From JBGTGG01 sp964398945 (GTDB lineage Bacteria > Bacteroidota > Bacteroidia > Cytophagales > Cyclobacteriaceae): 64,000 nt of DNA. Numbering within the stretch: position 1 is the stretch's first letter; every line of letters starts with the position of its first letter. The notes beneath the pieces were generated by a model, which saw only the letters and a program-made list of their open reading frames with translations, was not told where the DNA came from and did not search any database. Where the stretch lies: assembly GCA_964398945.1 (NCBI GenBank), contig CAYNOT010000016.1, forward strand, positions 62,001-126,000. Direction: 5' to 3'. Positions 1-8,468 of this stretch are shown piece by piece. The position numbers and the translations under genes were made by a program.

Positions 1-1
1 G

Positions 2-736
2 CCGGTTATGTTTGACCCTGCTTTCCAAACCGGTGACTGGAAAGGACGCCCGGATGGATTGAATATTACAATCCATACTGAATTAACTGCTACGGACTAT
101 GAATCAGTTGATTTTTCAGAAGTAGGTTTCATGTACAATGCAGGAGCCCCATACACAAACCGCCCTTATGATTTGTTCCTCTATGAAGAAGTGCTCTTTT
201 TGCAGGCAGAAGCCGCGCTCCGAAACTATACAGCAGGTGATGCGAAAGCTTTGTACGAAGCAGGTGTAAGGGCATCATTTGCAACGTGGGGCGTTGCCGC
301 CCAGGCAGATGCGTACCTGGCTTCTACTGATAAGAACGGTGCCGGAACAAGTGCCAGCTTTGATGACAACACAGGAAAAGATGCAACTACCGATCCGGAT
401 GGTGTTGGCAATACAATGCTGGAAAAAATAATCACTCAAAAATATCTTGCATTGTTTCCGGACATGTCGCAAGAGGCATGGAGCGACAAGCGAAGATTGA
501 ATTTGCCCCGCACTGACGTTGCCATGGACCGCTATACAGCAATCTGGCCGCAACCAGGCAGCACCGATGTGAAGGATCCGGCCAATTATATCAAGCGGGT
601 CCAGTATCCAAACAGTGAAGTGCTGGGAAATGAAGTTGAGTACAACAAAGGAGTGACACTGCTTGGTGGTACAGATTTGGTGAATACTAAAATCTGGTGG
701 GATGCAGGCAAAAACTACTGTACATCCGCGAACTAA
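2..736 (+). CDS. SusD/RagB-family outer-membrane lipoprotein, C-terminal part
   Basis: Partial gene: the reading frame is open to the left edge, so the start and lipoprotein signal lie outside the window. About 244 C-terminal residues are visible. SusD-like proteins are surface lipoproteins that cap a TonB-dependent SusC channel and bind a glycan or peptide ligand. The tract NRPYDLFLYEEVLFLQAEAA is the typical C-terminal helical region of this family. It is followed by a QKYLALFPDMSQEAWSD segment, also typical, and a tryptophan-rich tail. A strong terminator follows the stop. The substrate cannot be told from this fragment. A susC partner would be expected upstream of the window; that is inference. 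Confidence 0.85.
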   Translation, partial: PVMFDPAFQTGDWKGRPDGLNITIHTELTATDYESVDFSEVGFMYNAGAPYTNRPYDLFLYEEVLFLQAEAALRNYTAGDAKALYEAGVRASFATWGVAAQADAYLASTDKNGAGTSASFDDNTGKDATTDPDGVGNTMLEKIITQKYLALFPDMSQEAWSDKRRLNLPRTDVAMDRYTAIWPQPGSTDVKDPANYIKRVQYPNSEVLGNEVEYNKGVTLLGGTDLVNTKIWWDAGKNYCTSAN

Positions 737-782
737 CCGTGTTGGAAAAATAAAAATATTTGGTGATTGTACGTTTGGAAAG

Positions 783-808
783 GGGCCTCAATATGAGGCC
801 CTTTTTTT
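783..808 (+). terminator. Rho-independent terminator after the susD-like gene
   Basis: Perfect 7-bp stem GGGCCTC/GAGGCCC with loop AATAT, followed directly by seven T. It lies 47 bp after the susD-like stop codon. Confidence 0.9.
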
Positions 809-880
809 ATTCAACAAAAACCGTCAGCCCCTGGACGTAAGATGAGTATGTCTAAAGTCTTATATCGTATGTCTAACCGT

Positions 881-1031
881 CTACCGTACTTTCTTTAAAT
901 TCATTTCCATGAACTGCATCCAGTTATTCCCGTCTGGTGAAAAAGCACCTTTCTCATTCCAGGTTCCGTTGGCTTGATCCATAATGATGGTGTATTTTAT
1001 TTTCCCGGCTGGAACATCGAACCTCCATTCG
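881..1031 (-). pseudogene. Truncated duplicate of the 3' end of the neighbouring secreted-protein gene
   Basis: Positions 901-1031 align without gaps to 1140-1270, the 3' part of the gene at 1117-1653, at about 95% identity (7 or so mismatches in 131 bp). Read on the minus strand, the copy still gives an open frame. It runs from about WRFDVPAGKIKYT to NWMQFMEMNLKK and ends in its own TAG at 881-883. No start codon or 5' part remains: homology stops abruptly at 1031. The amino-acid differences are mild (I to V, S to A, R to G), so the copy may once have been a full paralogue that lost its 5' end, rather than a very recent tandem slip. Confidence 0.8.
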
Positions 1032-1043
1032 GGGCACTGCCCA

Positions 1044-1063
1044 CCCCGGATTTCATTCCGGGG
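1044..1063. repeat. Short GC-rich hairpin between the duplicated 3' ends
   Basis: CCCCGGA/TCCGGGG with a 6-nt loop TTTCAT. It lies between the truncated copy and the intact gene, close to the break point of the duplication. No T-run follows, so it is not an obvious terminator. Confidence 0.5.
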
Positions 1064-1116
1064 TCTTTAAACCGAATGGGTAGTGTAGCAAAAAAAGCCA
1101 GTTATCAACGAACAGG

Positions 1117-1653
1117 CTATTTGGCCAATTTTTTCAGGTTCATTTCCATGAACTGCATCCAGTTATTCCCGTCTGGTGAAAAAGCACCTTTTTCATTCCA
1201 GGTTCTGTTGGCTTGATCCATAATGATGGTGTATTTTATTTTCCCGGACGGAATATCGAAACCCCATTCGTAATGGTTGTCGGCAATGATTTTAAACCAT
1301 GCATCCGTACTTTTGCCTTCCTGCAAGTAAGATTTCATTGTAAACTGATTGCTGTCCTCGTCATAGTTGATGATTGCAAGCGCATTAAAATTTTTCGATC
1401 CGTCTGCAGGGGATTTTCCAATACCTTCTATGAGTAAGATTGTTCCTTCGAGTCGGAATTCAATATGTTCTTCCTGAATTACGATGGTAGGTTCACCGGG
1501 CCCTTTTCGGATAGAGGCTTCACCTTTCCAGTCACCTTGCCAGTATTCAAGTTTTTTTAATTGCTCCTGTGCAACTTTGCTGGGGGGTTGTGCAAGTGCG
1601 CTCCCAATAGAGAGGCCTGCGAAACATGCGAGTAAGATCAATACATTTTTCAT
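1117..1653 (-). CDS. Secreted lipocalin-like (DUF1579-type) protein
   Basis: 178 residues with a clear N-terminal signal peptide (MKNVLILLACFAGLSIGSALA then QPP), so probably periplasmic or exported. The mature part has LEYWQGDWKGEAS near its start and alternating short strands ending in FDIPSGKIKYTI and NWMQFMEMNL. This resembles small lipocalin-like beta-barrel proteins annotated as DUF1579 or hypothetical in Bacteroidota; the assignment is by pattern memory and moderate. It is the last gene of a minus-strand cluster behind a winged-helix regulator. It has its own upstream palindrome at 1683-1697, matching the one before the regulator operon, so it is probably repressed by that regulator. 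Its 3' end is duplicated just downstream. Confidence 0.65.
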   Translation of the reverse strand: MKNVLILLACFAGLSIGSALAQPPSKVAQEQLKKLEYWQGDWKGEASIRKGPGEPTIVIQEEHIEFRLEGTILLIEGIGKSPADGSKNFNALAIINYDEDSNQFTMKSYLQEGKSTDAWFKIIADNHYEWGFDIPSGKIKYTIIMDQANRTWNEKGAFSPDGNNWMQFMEMNLKKLAK

Positions 1654-1682
1654 AGCGTGTTTGTTTTAAATTTTGTAAACTG

Positions 1683-1697
1683 GTTTATTTTATAAAC
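1683..1697. promoter_or_regulatory. Operator-like palindrome, copy 2
   Basis: GTTTATTTTATAAAC, an inverted repeat (GTTTAT-TTT-ATAAAC), lies 30 bp upstream of the ATG at 1653. It differs at one base from the palindrome at 2623-2637. An extra half-site-like GTAAAC lies at 1676-1681. No good Bacteroidota -7 element is visible next to it. Confidence 0.65.
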
Positions 1698-1714
1698 TAA
1701 AATGTTAAAATTTT

Positions 1715-1999
1715 TTACTTTTTGATATACTGTTGTAAAGCTGCCACGTATGCTTCAAAAGCTTTGATGCCTGCTTTCGTGATTTTACATGTTGTCAATG
1801 GCTTTTTTCCTTTAAATGATTTTTCAATTTTAATATATCCTGCTTCTGATAGTTTGTCCAATTGCACACTGATGTTTCCGGCCGTTGCATTTGTTTTTTC
1901 TTTCAAGTAGGTGAACTCTGCTGTCTCCACGGATATCAGTATACTCATGATGCCGAGGCGCAATTGTGAATGGAGTAGGGGATCAAGTTCGCGTAGCAT
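1715..1999 (-). CDS. Winged-helix transcriptional regulator (HTH_34/MarR-like)
   Basis: 94 residues, essentially one winged-helix domain: an N-terminal helix (LDPLLHSQLRLGIMSIL), a recognition region (NATAGNISVQLDKLSEAGYI) and a basic wing (KSFKGKKPLTTCKIT). This is the usual size and order for the small ArsR/MarR-like regulators of Bacteroidota (Pfam HTH_34 style). No metal-binding cysteine cluster is present. The gene starts one base after the stop of the upstream membrane-protein gene, so the two are co-transcribed. Palindromes before that operon and before the downstream secreted-protein gene suggest autoregulation and control of the neighbour. The inducing signal is unknown. Confidence 0.8.
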   Translation of the reverse strand: MLRELDPLLHSQLRLGIMSILISVETAEFTYLKEKTNATAGNISVQLDKLSEAGYIKIEKSFKGKKPLTTCKITKAGIKAFEAYVAALQQYIKK

Positions 2000-2000
2000 C

Positions 2001-2576
2001 CTACTCTCCTTTTTTATTGCGCAACATGTATCCTGGGATTAAATATCCACAGATAATGGCAACACCTCCTACCAATAATTGTGTTTGATAATTTACGTTA
2101 TAGGACAATACTCCAAACACCCAGAATAGTATTCCACCAACAACCAATGGTTTAAAGCGCAACGTGATTCCAGAAAGAAATGTAGGAATGCTGGTGATCA
2201 ATAAAATAATAGCGTTGAATTGATAATCAATCTTGTAACCGAAACCGACCAGGGTAAAGATTACGATACCGAAACTGATCCACATCCACGTGTAAATCCT
2301 ATCGAGGTGTGTAGTGACCCTGCTTTTCTTTCCATGTTTAAAGCCAAAATAAATCGAAATAAAAACGGCTGGGATAGTAATAAGCCACACTAAATAGGGT
2401 GCTGAATATTTCAGTTGAATAAGTGCATACATACCAAAATTGGCAAGGGCAACAACCCATCCCCATAGAAGAAAATGTAAAGCATTGTTTCTGACGTTTC
2501 CTTTTGCCTGATGGATCATCTTCGCAATGATGTCAAGGCTTTGGTTGGGATCCAGGTTTTCATGAGGTGTTTCCAT
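2001..2576 (-). CDS. Hydrophobic membrane protein co-transcribed with the regulator
   Basis: 191 residues from the ATG at 2576. A longer TTG-initiated reading to 2612 is ruled out because it would begin inside the -7 promoter element. A soluble N-terminal segment (residues 1-35, MIHQAKGNVRNNALHFLLWG) precedes about six hydrophobic segments: near YALIQLKY, YLVWLITIPAVFISIYFGF, WMWISFGIVIFTLVGFG, AIILLITSIPTFL, GGILFWVFGVL and LLVGGVAIICGYLIPGY. I do not recognise a transporter or enzyme family. Membrane proteins of this type are often encoded beside HTH_34 regulators in Bacteroidota, so it may be a sensor or target of the same stress response; that is inference. Confidence 0.75.
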   Translation of the reverse strand: METPHENLDPNQSLDIIAKMIHQAKGNVRNNALHFLLWGWVVALANFGMYALIQLKYSAPYLVWLITIPAVFISIYFGFKHGKKSRVTTHLDRIYTWMWISFGIVIFTLVGFGYKIDYQFNAIILLITSIPTFLSGITLRFKPLVVGGILFWVFGVLSYNVNYQTQLLVGGVAIICGYLIPGYMLRNKKGE

Positions 2577-2609
2577 AATTGTATTTGGGTTATACTTCCT
2601 TATACGTTG

Positions 2610-2640
2610 CAAACTTAAAGTAGTTTATATTATAAACCAA
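2610..2640 (-). promoter_or_regulatory. Bacteroidota-type promoter of the regulator operon
   Basis: On the minus strand: TTG (2640-2638), 20-bp spacer, TAAGTTTG (2617-2610), matching TTG-N20-TAnnTTTG. Transcription would start near 2604, giving a leader of about 28 nt to the ATG at 2576. The palindrome 2623-2637 fills the spacer. Confidence 0.75.
2623..2637. promoter_or_regulatory. Operator-like palindrome, copy 1
   Basis: GTTTATA-T-TATAAAC, a perfect 7-1-7 palindrome, sits exactly between the -33 and -7 elements of the regulator operon. Binding there would block RNA polymerase. It matches the palindrome at 1683-1697 at 14 of 15 positions. Confidence 0.75.
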
Positions 2641-2708
2641 ATTTGCACTACTATTTTCAAGTCGCGTGTGAAAGGATCCAACCAGGCTTGTTTTTTGACC
2701 GTTTTGGA

Positions 2709-5700
2709 TTATTCAACATCAGAAGGCGGAGCCTCATATTTCTTTCTGGCCTGCTGCTTGGCTTCTTTTTTATGTTGCTTTATTTTCTTGCGATTGCTTC
2801 TCGCGCCAATGCTTTCGACCACACCACTAAGGGTACTTTTCACCAGAAAATCAAAAACGCTTTTGGAATGGTTGCGCTCATAGAACACATCACTTTTCCT
2901 TAGAAAAGGAGCGGGGTTACGCGAGCGCACAATAAAGGTATTGGCGAAAAACGTGGCAAGGGCTTTTCCTAATCCCGGGTTTTGGTCATCTACTCCTTTT
3001 ATTAAGCCAACTTTTAGATTTTCGTATCGAAAAATCATTTCCCCTTGTGCATAATTATCGTTTGCTGTAACTACTTGCTGCAATGAATGCAGTTGTCCTT
3101 CTTTTACCCGTGCAAGAATTGCCGGTTCCAGGATTTCGTTCAATTTCAACAGGTCAAAAGCACCAATAGTTGTAGTGTAGTGGTAACCATAGTCAGGATC
3201 TGCGAGGTTAAAATCAAAACGCGCTACGGTTTTGGCTACAGCATACATTTCTGTTTCAACCATTGCTGTCATTACAGGGTTTTTTAGGATTTGCAAAGAA
3301 TCATTGGTGATATTGATAATGCTGGCGTGCATCGCGTCAAAAAAGATACTTCCTGTTGCATCCACTTTGGCAGATTGTTCTACATATTCAACCCTTCCTT
3401 TTTTCAAAATCAGGCTATCGATTTTCACACCAAAGGGCAACTCCTTCAAATTGCGATGGGGCAATTCACGCACCTGATGAACAGGGAAGGGCAATCGTTT
3501 ATCACGAAACACATCAATGGCTACATCATCAACAATTATATTTTTTGCGTGGAGTGCCTTGTTGCCAATGAGTGCTTCGAAGTCCAGGGTATTGATTGTT
3601 GTTTTTGAATTCTTCATGGAAAGCCAACTTGCTTGTTCGCCAACCACTTCCCCATACTTTACCGGATCATGTAGCGGAACAAGGGCAAGCGATTGAATGG
3701 TGGCGGTGGAAGGTTTGGAGTTATAATCCAACAACCCAATTTCAATTTTATTGTGCGGATCAATTTTATAGGCTAGATCAGCAACCGACAATTCAAATTT
3801 TTCGGAATGAAAAGGCAGGTTGTGTTTTGAAATGGAATCGGGGTGGAGGATAAAATGTGTTAACGTAACCCCGATGTTGCCAACAGAAAGAACACTATCA
3901 CGAAGCCCAAGAATGCGGGCATCGGTTATTTTACAATTGCCGGCACGGATCGCTTCAACCTTGCCAGTATCAAAAGGATACGTATTGAGTTGCGCAAATC
4001 TGTTGGTTTTCACGGTCGGTTTCTTTTCAGGAAAGGACAGCTGTAGTTCAGGCGACTGTACGGTTACTTCATCAACAATTACTTTTTTGTTTTGTGTAAA
4101 ATCGAAAAATGAAAGCCCGGTCAATTCCATTTCAGGGATAGTGCCAATGATTGGGTCTTTCCCGTTGACCGAAAACCTTGTTTGTTTCAATCGAAGGTTT
4201 TTGTTTTTTGAATTCAATGCAATTGTTTTGACCGCTATGGAATCATGGGTTGCGCTGTTAAAATAATGTGTTGATGAAAGATTGATATCTACTTCCTTCG
4301 AGAATAGAAATTTCTCACGGACCATTTCCGTATTTGCAAATACTTCGAAGTCTGTAAGCGTGACCTGGATTTTTTCAATGTTAAGTCGATCTTCGTTTTT
4401 ATGAAAGCGCAACGATCCATTGATAATTTGAAAATCGTCTATTCCTAAACTATCCCATTCAAATAAAAACATACCACTTTTTAGAATTGGAAACCCATTC
4501 ATGTTTTTTGTTTCAGTACCCCCTGCTTTCACCAGAATGGAAGGATTGTAAATGTACAGCGATGAGATATCTGTTTTTTTATTGAAATAAGAATTATAGT
4601 CGTTGATTCCTTTGAAAGTAATTGTTGGAATGGCAATGGAAAATGAAGTACGCGAATCATTTTCGATGATTGGGTTCAGCCTGATATTTTGGATGGTACC
4701 GGTCGAATCTTTTAAATGGAATTGGCAGGACTGAACGTGAAGGATATGCCTGAACTCCGGTGAAGAATAATACAGGCCGTTAAACTGGACACGAAAATCT
4801 TCATACTTCACCAGTAGTTTATTGCGCAATAAGTCGGGGGTGCTGAGGGCTGCGTTGACAAGGTGTGCATTAAAATTATCAATACTTAAAATTTCAAGGG
4901 CCCCTTCCCGGTAACTGATTTCACCTTCTTCTATTCCGATCATCCCGATTTCGAATTCGGCAATAAAATCGGAAATATTCGTTTTGGTTTTGGTCCCGGA
5001 AATGGAGCCCGGATACTCGTGTATTTCAAGCATGGGATGTTTGATAATCAATGAATCAAACAGATAGCGTTGTTGATAAAGGATTTGCCTCAATTTCATT
5101 CCCTTAAAATAGACTTCGGCAATACTTCCATTCATACCAGCTTTTGATAATTTGTCATTTTTGGAAAATTGAATGGTTTTGGTGGCAATCAATGACAAGT
5201 CCTTGTTTAGGTAAAAGCTATCAATTTTTATTTGCTGGTTTTTGAGCGGAAGGGTGGCTTTTCTTGCGAACGCAATAAAATTCTTTACGTGGAAAATATT
5301 TTCCGGGTCCTGGTGGGTGGTGCTATCAAGATCAAACAATTTGATTTGCAGTGATCCACGTTCTATTAAGAACGGGCCATTTTTGGTTGTCAGGTTAAGG
5401 GCAATGTTTTGGAAAGAGAGACTATCGATTTTCACTTTGTCCAGATAGGGTTGGATATACGGAAAAAGGTTTTCGAGGCTCTTTATGGGTTGTACGCCTG
5501 CTTGTTGTGCAGTTGGCTTGGGAATGGTCTTTATCGACAATTGCTGAACCGTGATGAGCTTTAGCAAGAGTTTCCGGTCATTCACATATTCATACGGATC
5601 AAAACCCTCAATCAATAAATTTTCGACCTCGATTTCATTAAGCGAACCCTTTTGATTGGTATGTAGAATGGGTTGCAGATCTATTTTTCCTGCTTCGAAA

Positions 5701-6935
5701 AGTTTACGTTTGGTGGAGATGTGCAAATCTTTGATTTGTAACCGGTGGTTGTGCTCCGGTAATTCAAAAAAATGGGACTTAAGCTTCACTTCAAGGTCTT
5801 TAAAGTAGCGGTTTTCAAAATCAATGTCGGTATTGCTATTGTCGAGATTGATTTCAAAAATTGAAAGATCGAGTTGGGTAAGGTTGAATTTTTTCTCCAA
5901 TCCAATCGGATGGGCATTGATGCTCAGGTTGGTGTTAATCAGTGCCAATTCTTTGATTTCAAGTTTCCCAAATACCTGATTGAGTTGCGCAAGCAGGTCA
6001 GGATTCCTGTTTTGCATCAGGTTTTTCTGGTTATCAACGGTAACGGTGCCCCCATCGAAAAGTATTTTTTCAATCTCCAACTCATGATGGTTGTACGCTT
6101 TGCTGAAATCAACATTTGTAATGTTGAGCAAGGGGATGTGCAGGTTATAAAGGTTTACCGTTTTGCTTTCGTCTTCCTTGGCCGCAATCCTAAACCCATG
6201 GATCAAAAACGAGTCGTCAAGTGTAGAGAGCAGCAAACTATCAAAATGCACAGCGTGTATACTGTCAGGCAAAAAAACAGATTGGCCAACGAGTTTTAGT
6301 TTAATATCTTCTGTATAAAAAATCTTGTCGTTCCGCTTTTTGCTCTTTTTGTTTAGTTCAAAATCTGTTATCCACATGGAAATGTCATTGATGACAACCG
6401 TGCTGGTTCCATCCATATCATGGAGAAAAAAAATAAAATGGCCGTTGGTCAATTCAAAAGTAACAATGGCAAGTTCTTTTAATATTTTTGAGATTGACTG
6501 ATAGAGGTCGCCTGTTTGCAGGGTAACAGTGGTTTTTTCATTCGCATTTAATTTTTTGTGGAGTTGCACTACAGGCTGATGGATCACCAATCCCTCGATT
6601 TCCAGGGATTGCTGAAAGTAGATTTTCCATAGCCCGTTAATATTCAGTTTTAGGTTGCTTGCGGAAAATGAATTGAACACGGTATCCGGGTTGGATGCGT
6701 GAAAAGATACCTCAAGCTTATTGAGTGAAAGTTGGTTGGTGACCAGGCTGAAGCGAATGTCGGAATAGTGAATGGTTTTTATCTGGTCGCTTGATTTCAA
6801 TGCCAGGGCCACCAGTTTTTCGCCAATCATTTTTTGCGTATGGTTTTGCACAAAGGGGGTGTTGTACAGCACCACCAGTAAAAATGGAAAGGCGATCCCA
6901 ATGCTTAGAAGTTTATTTTCCTTTAGCCATTTCAT
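2709..6935 (-). CDS. Giant AsmA/DUF748-like envelope protein
   Basis: 1408 residues. It has one N-terminal membrane anchor (SIGIAFPFLLVVLYNTPFV), then a long periplasmic region of beta-strand-rich repeats. The pattern 'L.i..l.i.....l.f.....i....l.v....l' recurs throughout, as in AsmA, YhdP and TamB proteins that form hydrophobic grooves for lipid transport between membranes. The C-terminal part (VGLIKGVDDQNPGLGKALAT, then HSKSVFDFLVKSTLSGVVES) resembles the end of DUF748-type proteins. The last 25 residues are very basic (KKIKQHKKEAKQQARKKYEA). Monocistronic: 149 bp separate its start from the divergent ribE-type gene. A role in outer-membrane lipid homeostasis is inferred from the fold family only. 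Confidence 0.6.
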   Translation of the reverse strand: MKWLKENKLLSIGIAFPFLLVVLYNTPFVQNHTQKMIGEKLVALALKSSDQIKTIHYSDIRFSLVTNQLSLNKLEVSFHASNPDTVFNSFSASNLKLNINGLWKIYFQQSLEIEGLVIHQPVVQLHKKLNANEKTTVTLQTGDLYQSISKILKELAIVTFELTNGHFIFFLHDMDGTSTVVINDISMWITDFELNKKSKKRNDKIFYTEDIKLKLVGQSVFLPDSIHAVHFDSLLLSTLDDSFLIHGFRIAAKEDESKTVNLYNLHIPLLNITNVDFSKAYNHHELEIEKILFDGGTVTVDNQKNLMQNRNPDLLAQLNQVFGKLEIKELALINTNLSINAHPIGLEKKFNLTQLDLSIFEINLDNSNTDIDFENRYFKDLEVKLKSHFFELPEHNHRLQIKDLHISTKRKLFEAGKIDLQPILHTNQKGSLNEIEVENLLIEGFDPYEYVNDRKLLLKLITVQQLSIKTIPKPTAQQAGVQPIKSLENLFPYIQPYLDKVKIDSLSFQNIALNLTTKNGPFLIERGSLQIKLFDLDSTTHQDPENIFHVKNFIAFARKATLPLKNQQIKIDSFYLNKDLSLIATKTIQFSKNDKLSKAGMNGSIAEVYFKGMKLRQILYQQRYLFDSLIIKHPMLEIHEYPGSISGTKTKTNISDFIAEFEIGMIGIEEGEISYREGALEILSIDNFNAHLVNAALSTPDLLRNKLLVKYEDFRVQFNGLYYSSPEFRHILHVQSCQFHLKDSTGTIQNIRLNPIIENDSRTSFSIAIPTITFKGINDYNSYFNKKTDISSLYIYNPSILVKAGGTETKNMNGFPILKSGMFLFEWDSLGIDDFQIINGSLRFHKNEDRLNIEKIQVTLTDFEVFANTEMVREKFLFSKEVDINLSSTHYFNSATHDSIAVKTIALNSKNKNLRLKQTRFSVNGKDPIIGTIPEMELTGLSFFDFTQNKKVIVDEVTVQSPELQLSFPEKKPTVKTNRFAQLNTYPFDTGKVEAIRAGNCKITDARILGLRDSVLSVGNIGVTLTHFILHPDSISKHNLPFHSEKFELSVADLAYKIDPHNKIEIGLLDYNSKPSTATIQSLALVPLHDPVKYGEVVGEQASWLSMKNSKTTINTLDFEALIGNKALHAKNIIVDDVAIDVFRDKRLPFPVHQVRELPHRNLKELPFGVKIDSLILKKGRVEYVEQSAKVDATGSIFFDAMHASIINITNDSLQILKNPVMTAMVETEMYAVAKTVARFDFNLADPDYGYHYTTTIGAFDLLKLNEILEPAILARVKEGQLHSLQQVVTANDNYAQGEMIFRYENLKVGLIKGVDDQNPGLGKALATFFANTFIVRSRNPAPFLRKSDVFYERNHSKSVFDFLVKSTLSGVVESIGARSNRKKIKQHKKEAKQQARKKYEAPPSDVE

Positions 6936-7084
6936 AAATCATTCATCGTCAAGAACAACGGCATAAAGCTGATCGGTGTGTTTATCATCCAACATCTAAA
7001 TTAATCTTTTCTATCCAATATTCGAATAGGATAATCCATTCGCTTTCATTTCAATTTGTTTATTTTGTGCTTTTATAAAACACT

Positions 7085-7672
7085 ATGTTCACAGGAATAA
7101 TTGAAGCCAAGGGCGAAGTCCTTCAAATCCATGAAGTTGGAAGGAATATTGATTTTCAAATAAGGAGTGTCATTGGCCCGGAGTTGAAAGTTGATCAAAG
7201 CCTTTCACATAATGGTGTTTGCCTGACGGTAACAAAACTTGAGCACGACACACATTGGGTTACTGCTATTGATGAAACATTGGCAAAGTCCAATCTGGGC
7301 AACATAAAAATTGGTGATCAGATTAATTTAGAGCGCGCCATGCTCAACAATGGCCGGTTCGATGGGCATGTAGTGCAAGGCCATGTGGACCAGATAGGTA
7401 CGGTACGAAGTATCACAGAACAGGGTGGAAGTTGGCTGATCGATATTGAATACGCACCAGGAACAGGGCATATCACCGTTGAAAAAGGTTCGATCACCGT
7501 GAATGGAATAAGTCTTACTTGCTTTAATTCAACAAGCAACCGGTTTTCCATCGCGATTATTCCATATACTTTTGAAAACACCAATATAAATGCGCTTTCC
7601 GTAGGGGATGTAGTAAACCTGGAGTTTGATATAATCGGCAAGTATGTCCAACGGTTAATGAATTTAAAATAG
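7085..7672 (+). CDS. ribE: Riboflavin synthase, alpha subunit
   Basis: 195 residues, the standard family length. It starts with the diagnostic MFTGIIEAKGEV. It contains two lumazine-binding half-domains, the first with SHNGVCLTV and the second (from about residue 97) with GHVVQGHVDQIG and SITVNGISLTCF. It joins two molecules of 6,7-dimethyl-8-ribityllumazine to give riboflavin in the cytoplasm. No other riboflavin genes lie next to it, and no FMN riboswitch is apparent in the 149 bp upstream. It stands alone between the divergent envelope-protein gene and the head-GIN gene. Confidence 0.95.
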   Translation: MFTGIIEAKGEVLQIHEVGRNIDFQIRSVIGPELKVDQSLSHNGVCLTVTKLEHDTHWVTAIDETLAKSNLGNIKIGDQINLERAMLNNGRFDGHVVQGHVDQIGTVRSITEQGGSWLIDIEYAPGTGHITVEKGSITVNGISLTCFNSTSNRFSIAIIPYTFENTNINALSVGDVVNLEFDIIGKYVQRLMNLK

Positions 7673-7691
7673 TACTGTAGTTGGTGCAACC

Positions 7692-7721
7692 TTGTGGGGA
7701 AGAGAGGCGTCTATACCTTTG
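7692..7721 (+). promoter_or_regulatory. Promoter of the head-GIN gene
   Basis: TTG (7692-7694), 19-bp spacer, TACCTTTG (7714-7721) matches the Bacteroidota consensus. Transcription would begin near 7727, 15 bp before the ATG at 7742. This excludes the in-frame GTG at 7694 as the start. Confidence 0.8.
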
Positions 7722-7741
7722 TTGACCAACGCTCCAATGCT

Positions 7742-8449
7742 ATGAAGTATTTCGCCTCGTTTCTTGTCCTGATGGTTTCATCAACTTTTCTATACGGTCA
7801 AAAGAGTAAAATTGACGTATCCGATTATAACGCGATTGATGTGTTCGGTGCCGTAGAAGTCGAATTGATAAAATCGGACCGGCATTTTATTGAGATTGAG
7901 TATAACGGAATATCAAAAGAGGATTTCGTTGCAGAGGTGAACAGCGGTGTGCTTAGGTTAAAAATAAAAAACCGGCACTATCTGAATGACTGGTCTTCTG
8001 AGCACAATTACAAGCGCTCTGACTACGTTCGGGTGAAAGCTTATTATGTCGAATTGGTAGAAATCCAAGGGCAGGCTGCTGCGATTGTAAGTTCACGATC
8101 AGCCATAAAATCAAAAAACCTGTATGTTGATTGCAGCATGGGTGCAGAAATCGATCTTGAATTGTCGGCCCAACGTGCAAAGATAAAATCGAGTATGGGT
8201 GGTATTTTAACATTGACAGGAAAGGTTGAATACATCGATGTTCGGGCGAGCATGGGCGGTGAGTTAAAGGCATCGCACCTCAAATCGCGCGTGGCAAACG
8301 TGAGTGCTTCACTGGGGGCTGAAGTCAGGATTAATGTTGACGATGAAATTGAGGCTTCCGCTTCCCTTGGGGCAGAAGTATATTACGTAGGGTCCCCTTC
8401 GATAAAAAATGTGAGCCGTAACCTTGGGGGGGAAGTCAGAAACAGATAA
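7742..8449 (+). CDS. Secreted head-GIN domain protein (DUF2807)
   Basis: 235 residues with a signal peptide (KYFASFLVLMVSSTFLYGQ). The mature part is a parallel beta-helix-like domain of the putative auto-transporter adhesin head GIN family. Short repeats with glycine turns are visible: SMGAEIDL, SMGGIL, SMGGEL, SLGAEVRI, SLGAEVYY, NLGGEVRN, spaced about 15-22 residues. The N-terminal VSDYNAIDVFGAVEVELIKS is the usual family opening. Such proteins are surface or periplasmic and mostly uncharacterised. The start is fixed by the promoter. The gene converges on a PAP2 phosphatase gene four bases downstream, and both stop codons lie in one hairpin region. Confidence 0.85.
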   Translation: MKYFASFLVLMVSSTFLYGQKSKIDVSDYNAIDVFGAVEVELIKSDRHFIEIEYNGISKEDFVAEVNSGVLRLKIKNRHYLNDWSSEHNYKRSDYVRVKAYYVELVEIQGQAAAIVSSRSAIKSKNLYVDCSMGAEIDLELSAQRAKIKSSMGGILTLTGKVEYIDVRASMGGELKASHLKSRVANVSASLGAEVRINVDDEIEASASLGAEVYYVGSPSIKNVSRNLGGEVRNR

Positions 8450-8468
8450 GGGTTTAAGTTCCCTTATC
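8445..8468. terminator. Hairpin spanning both convergent stop codons
   Basis: Perfect 8-bp stem GATAAGGG/CCCTTATC with loop TTTAAGTT. The TAA of the head-GIN gene lies in the left arm and the stop of the PAP2 gene lies in the loop. No T-run follows on either strand, so it may be a compact bidirectional terminator or only an mRNA 3'-end stabiliser. Confidence 0.45.

Noticed and set aside
7023..7084. FMN riboswitch before riboflavin synthase
   Set aside because: The upstream region is short and AT-rich, without the conserved GGG-rich FMN elements.
7694..7741. GTG-initiated N-terminal extension of the head-GIN protein
   Set aside because: The GTG is part of the -33 TTG of a consensus promoter, and the signal peptide starts at the ATG 7742.
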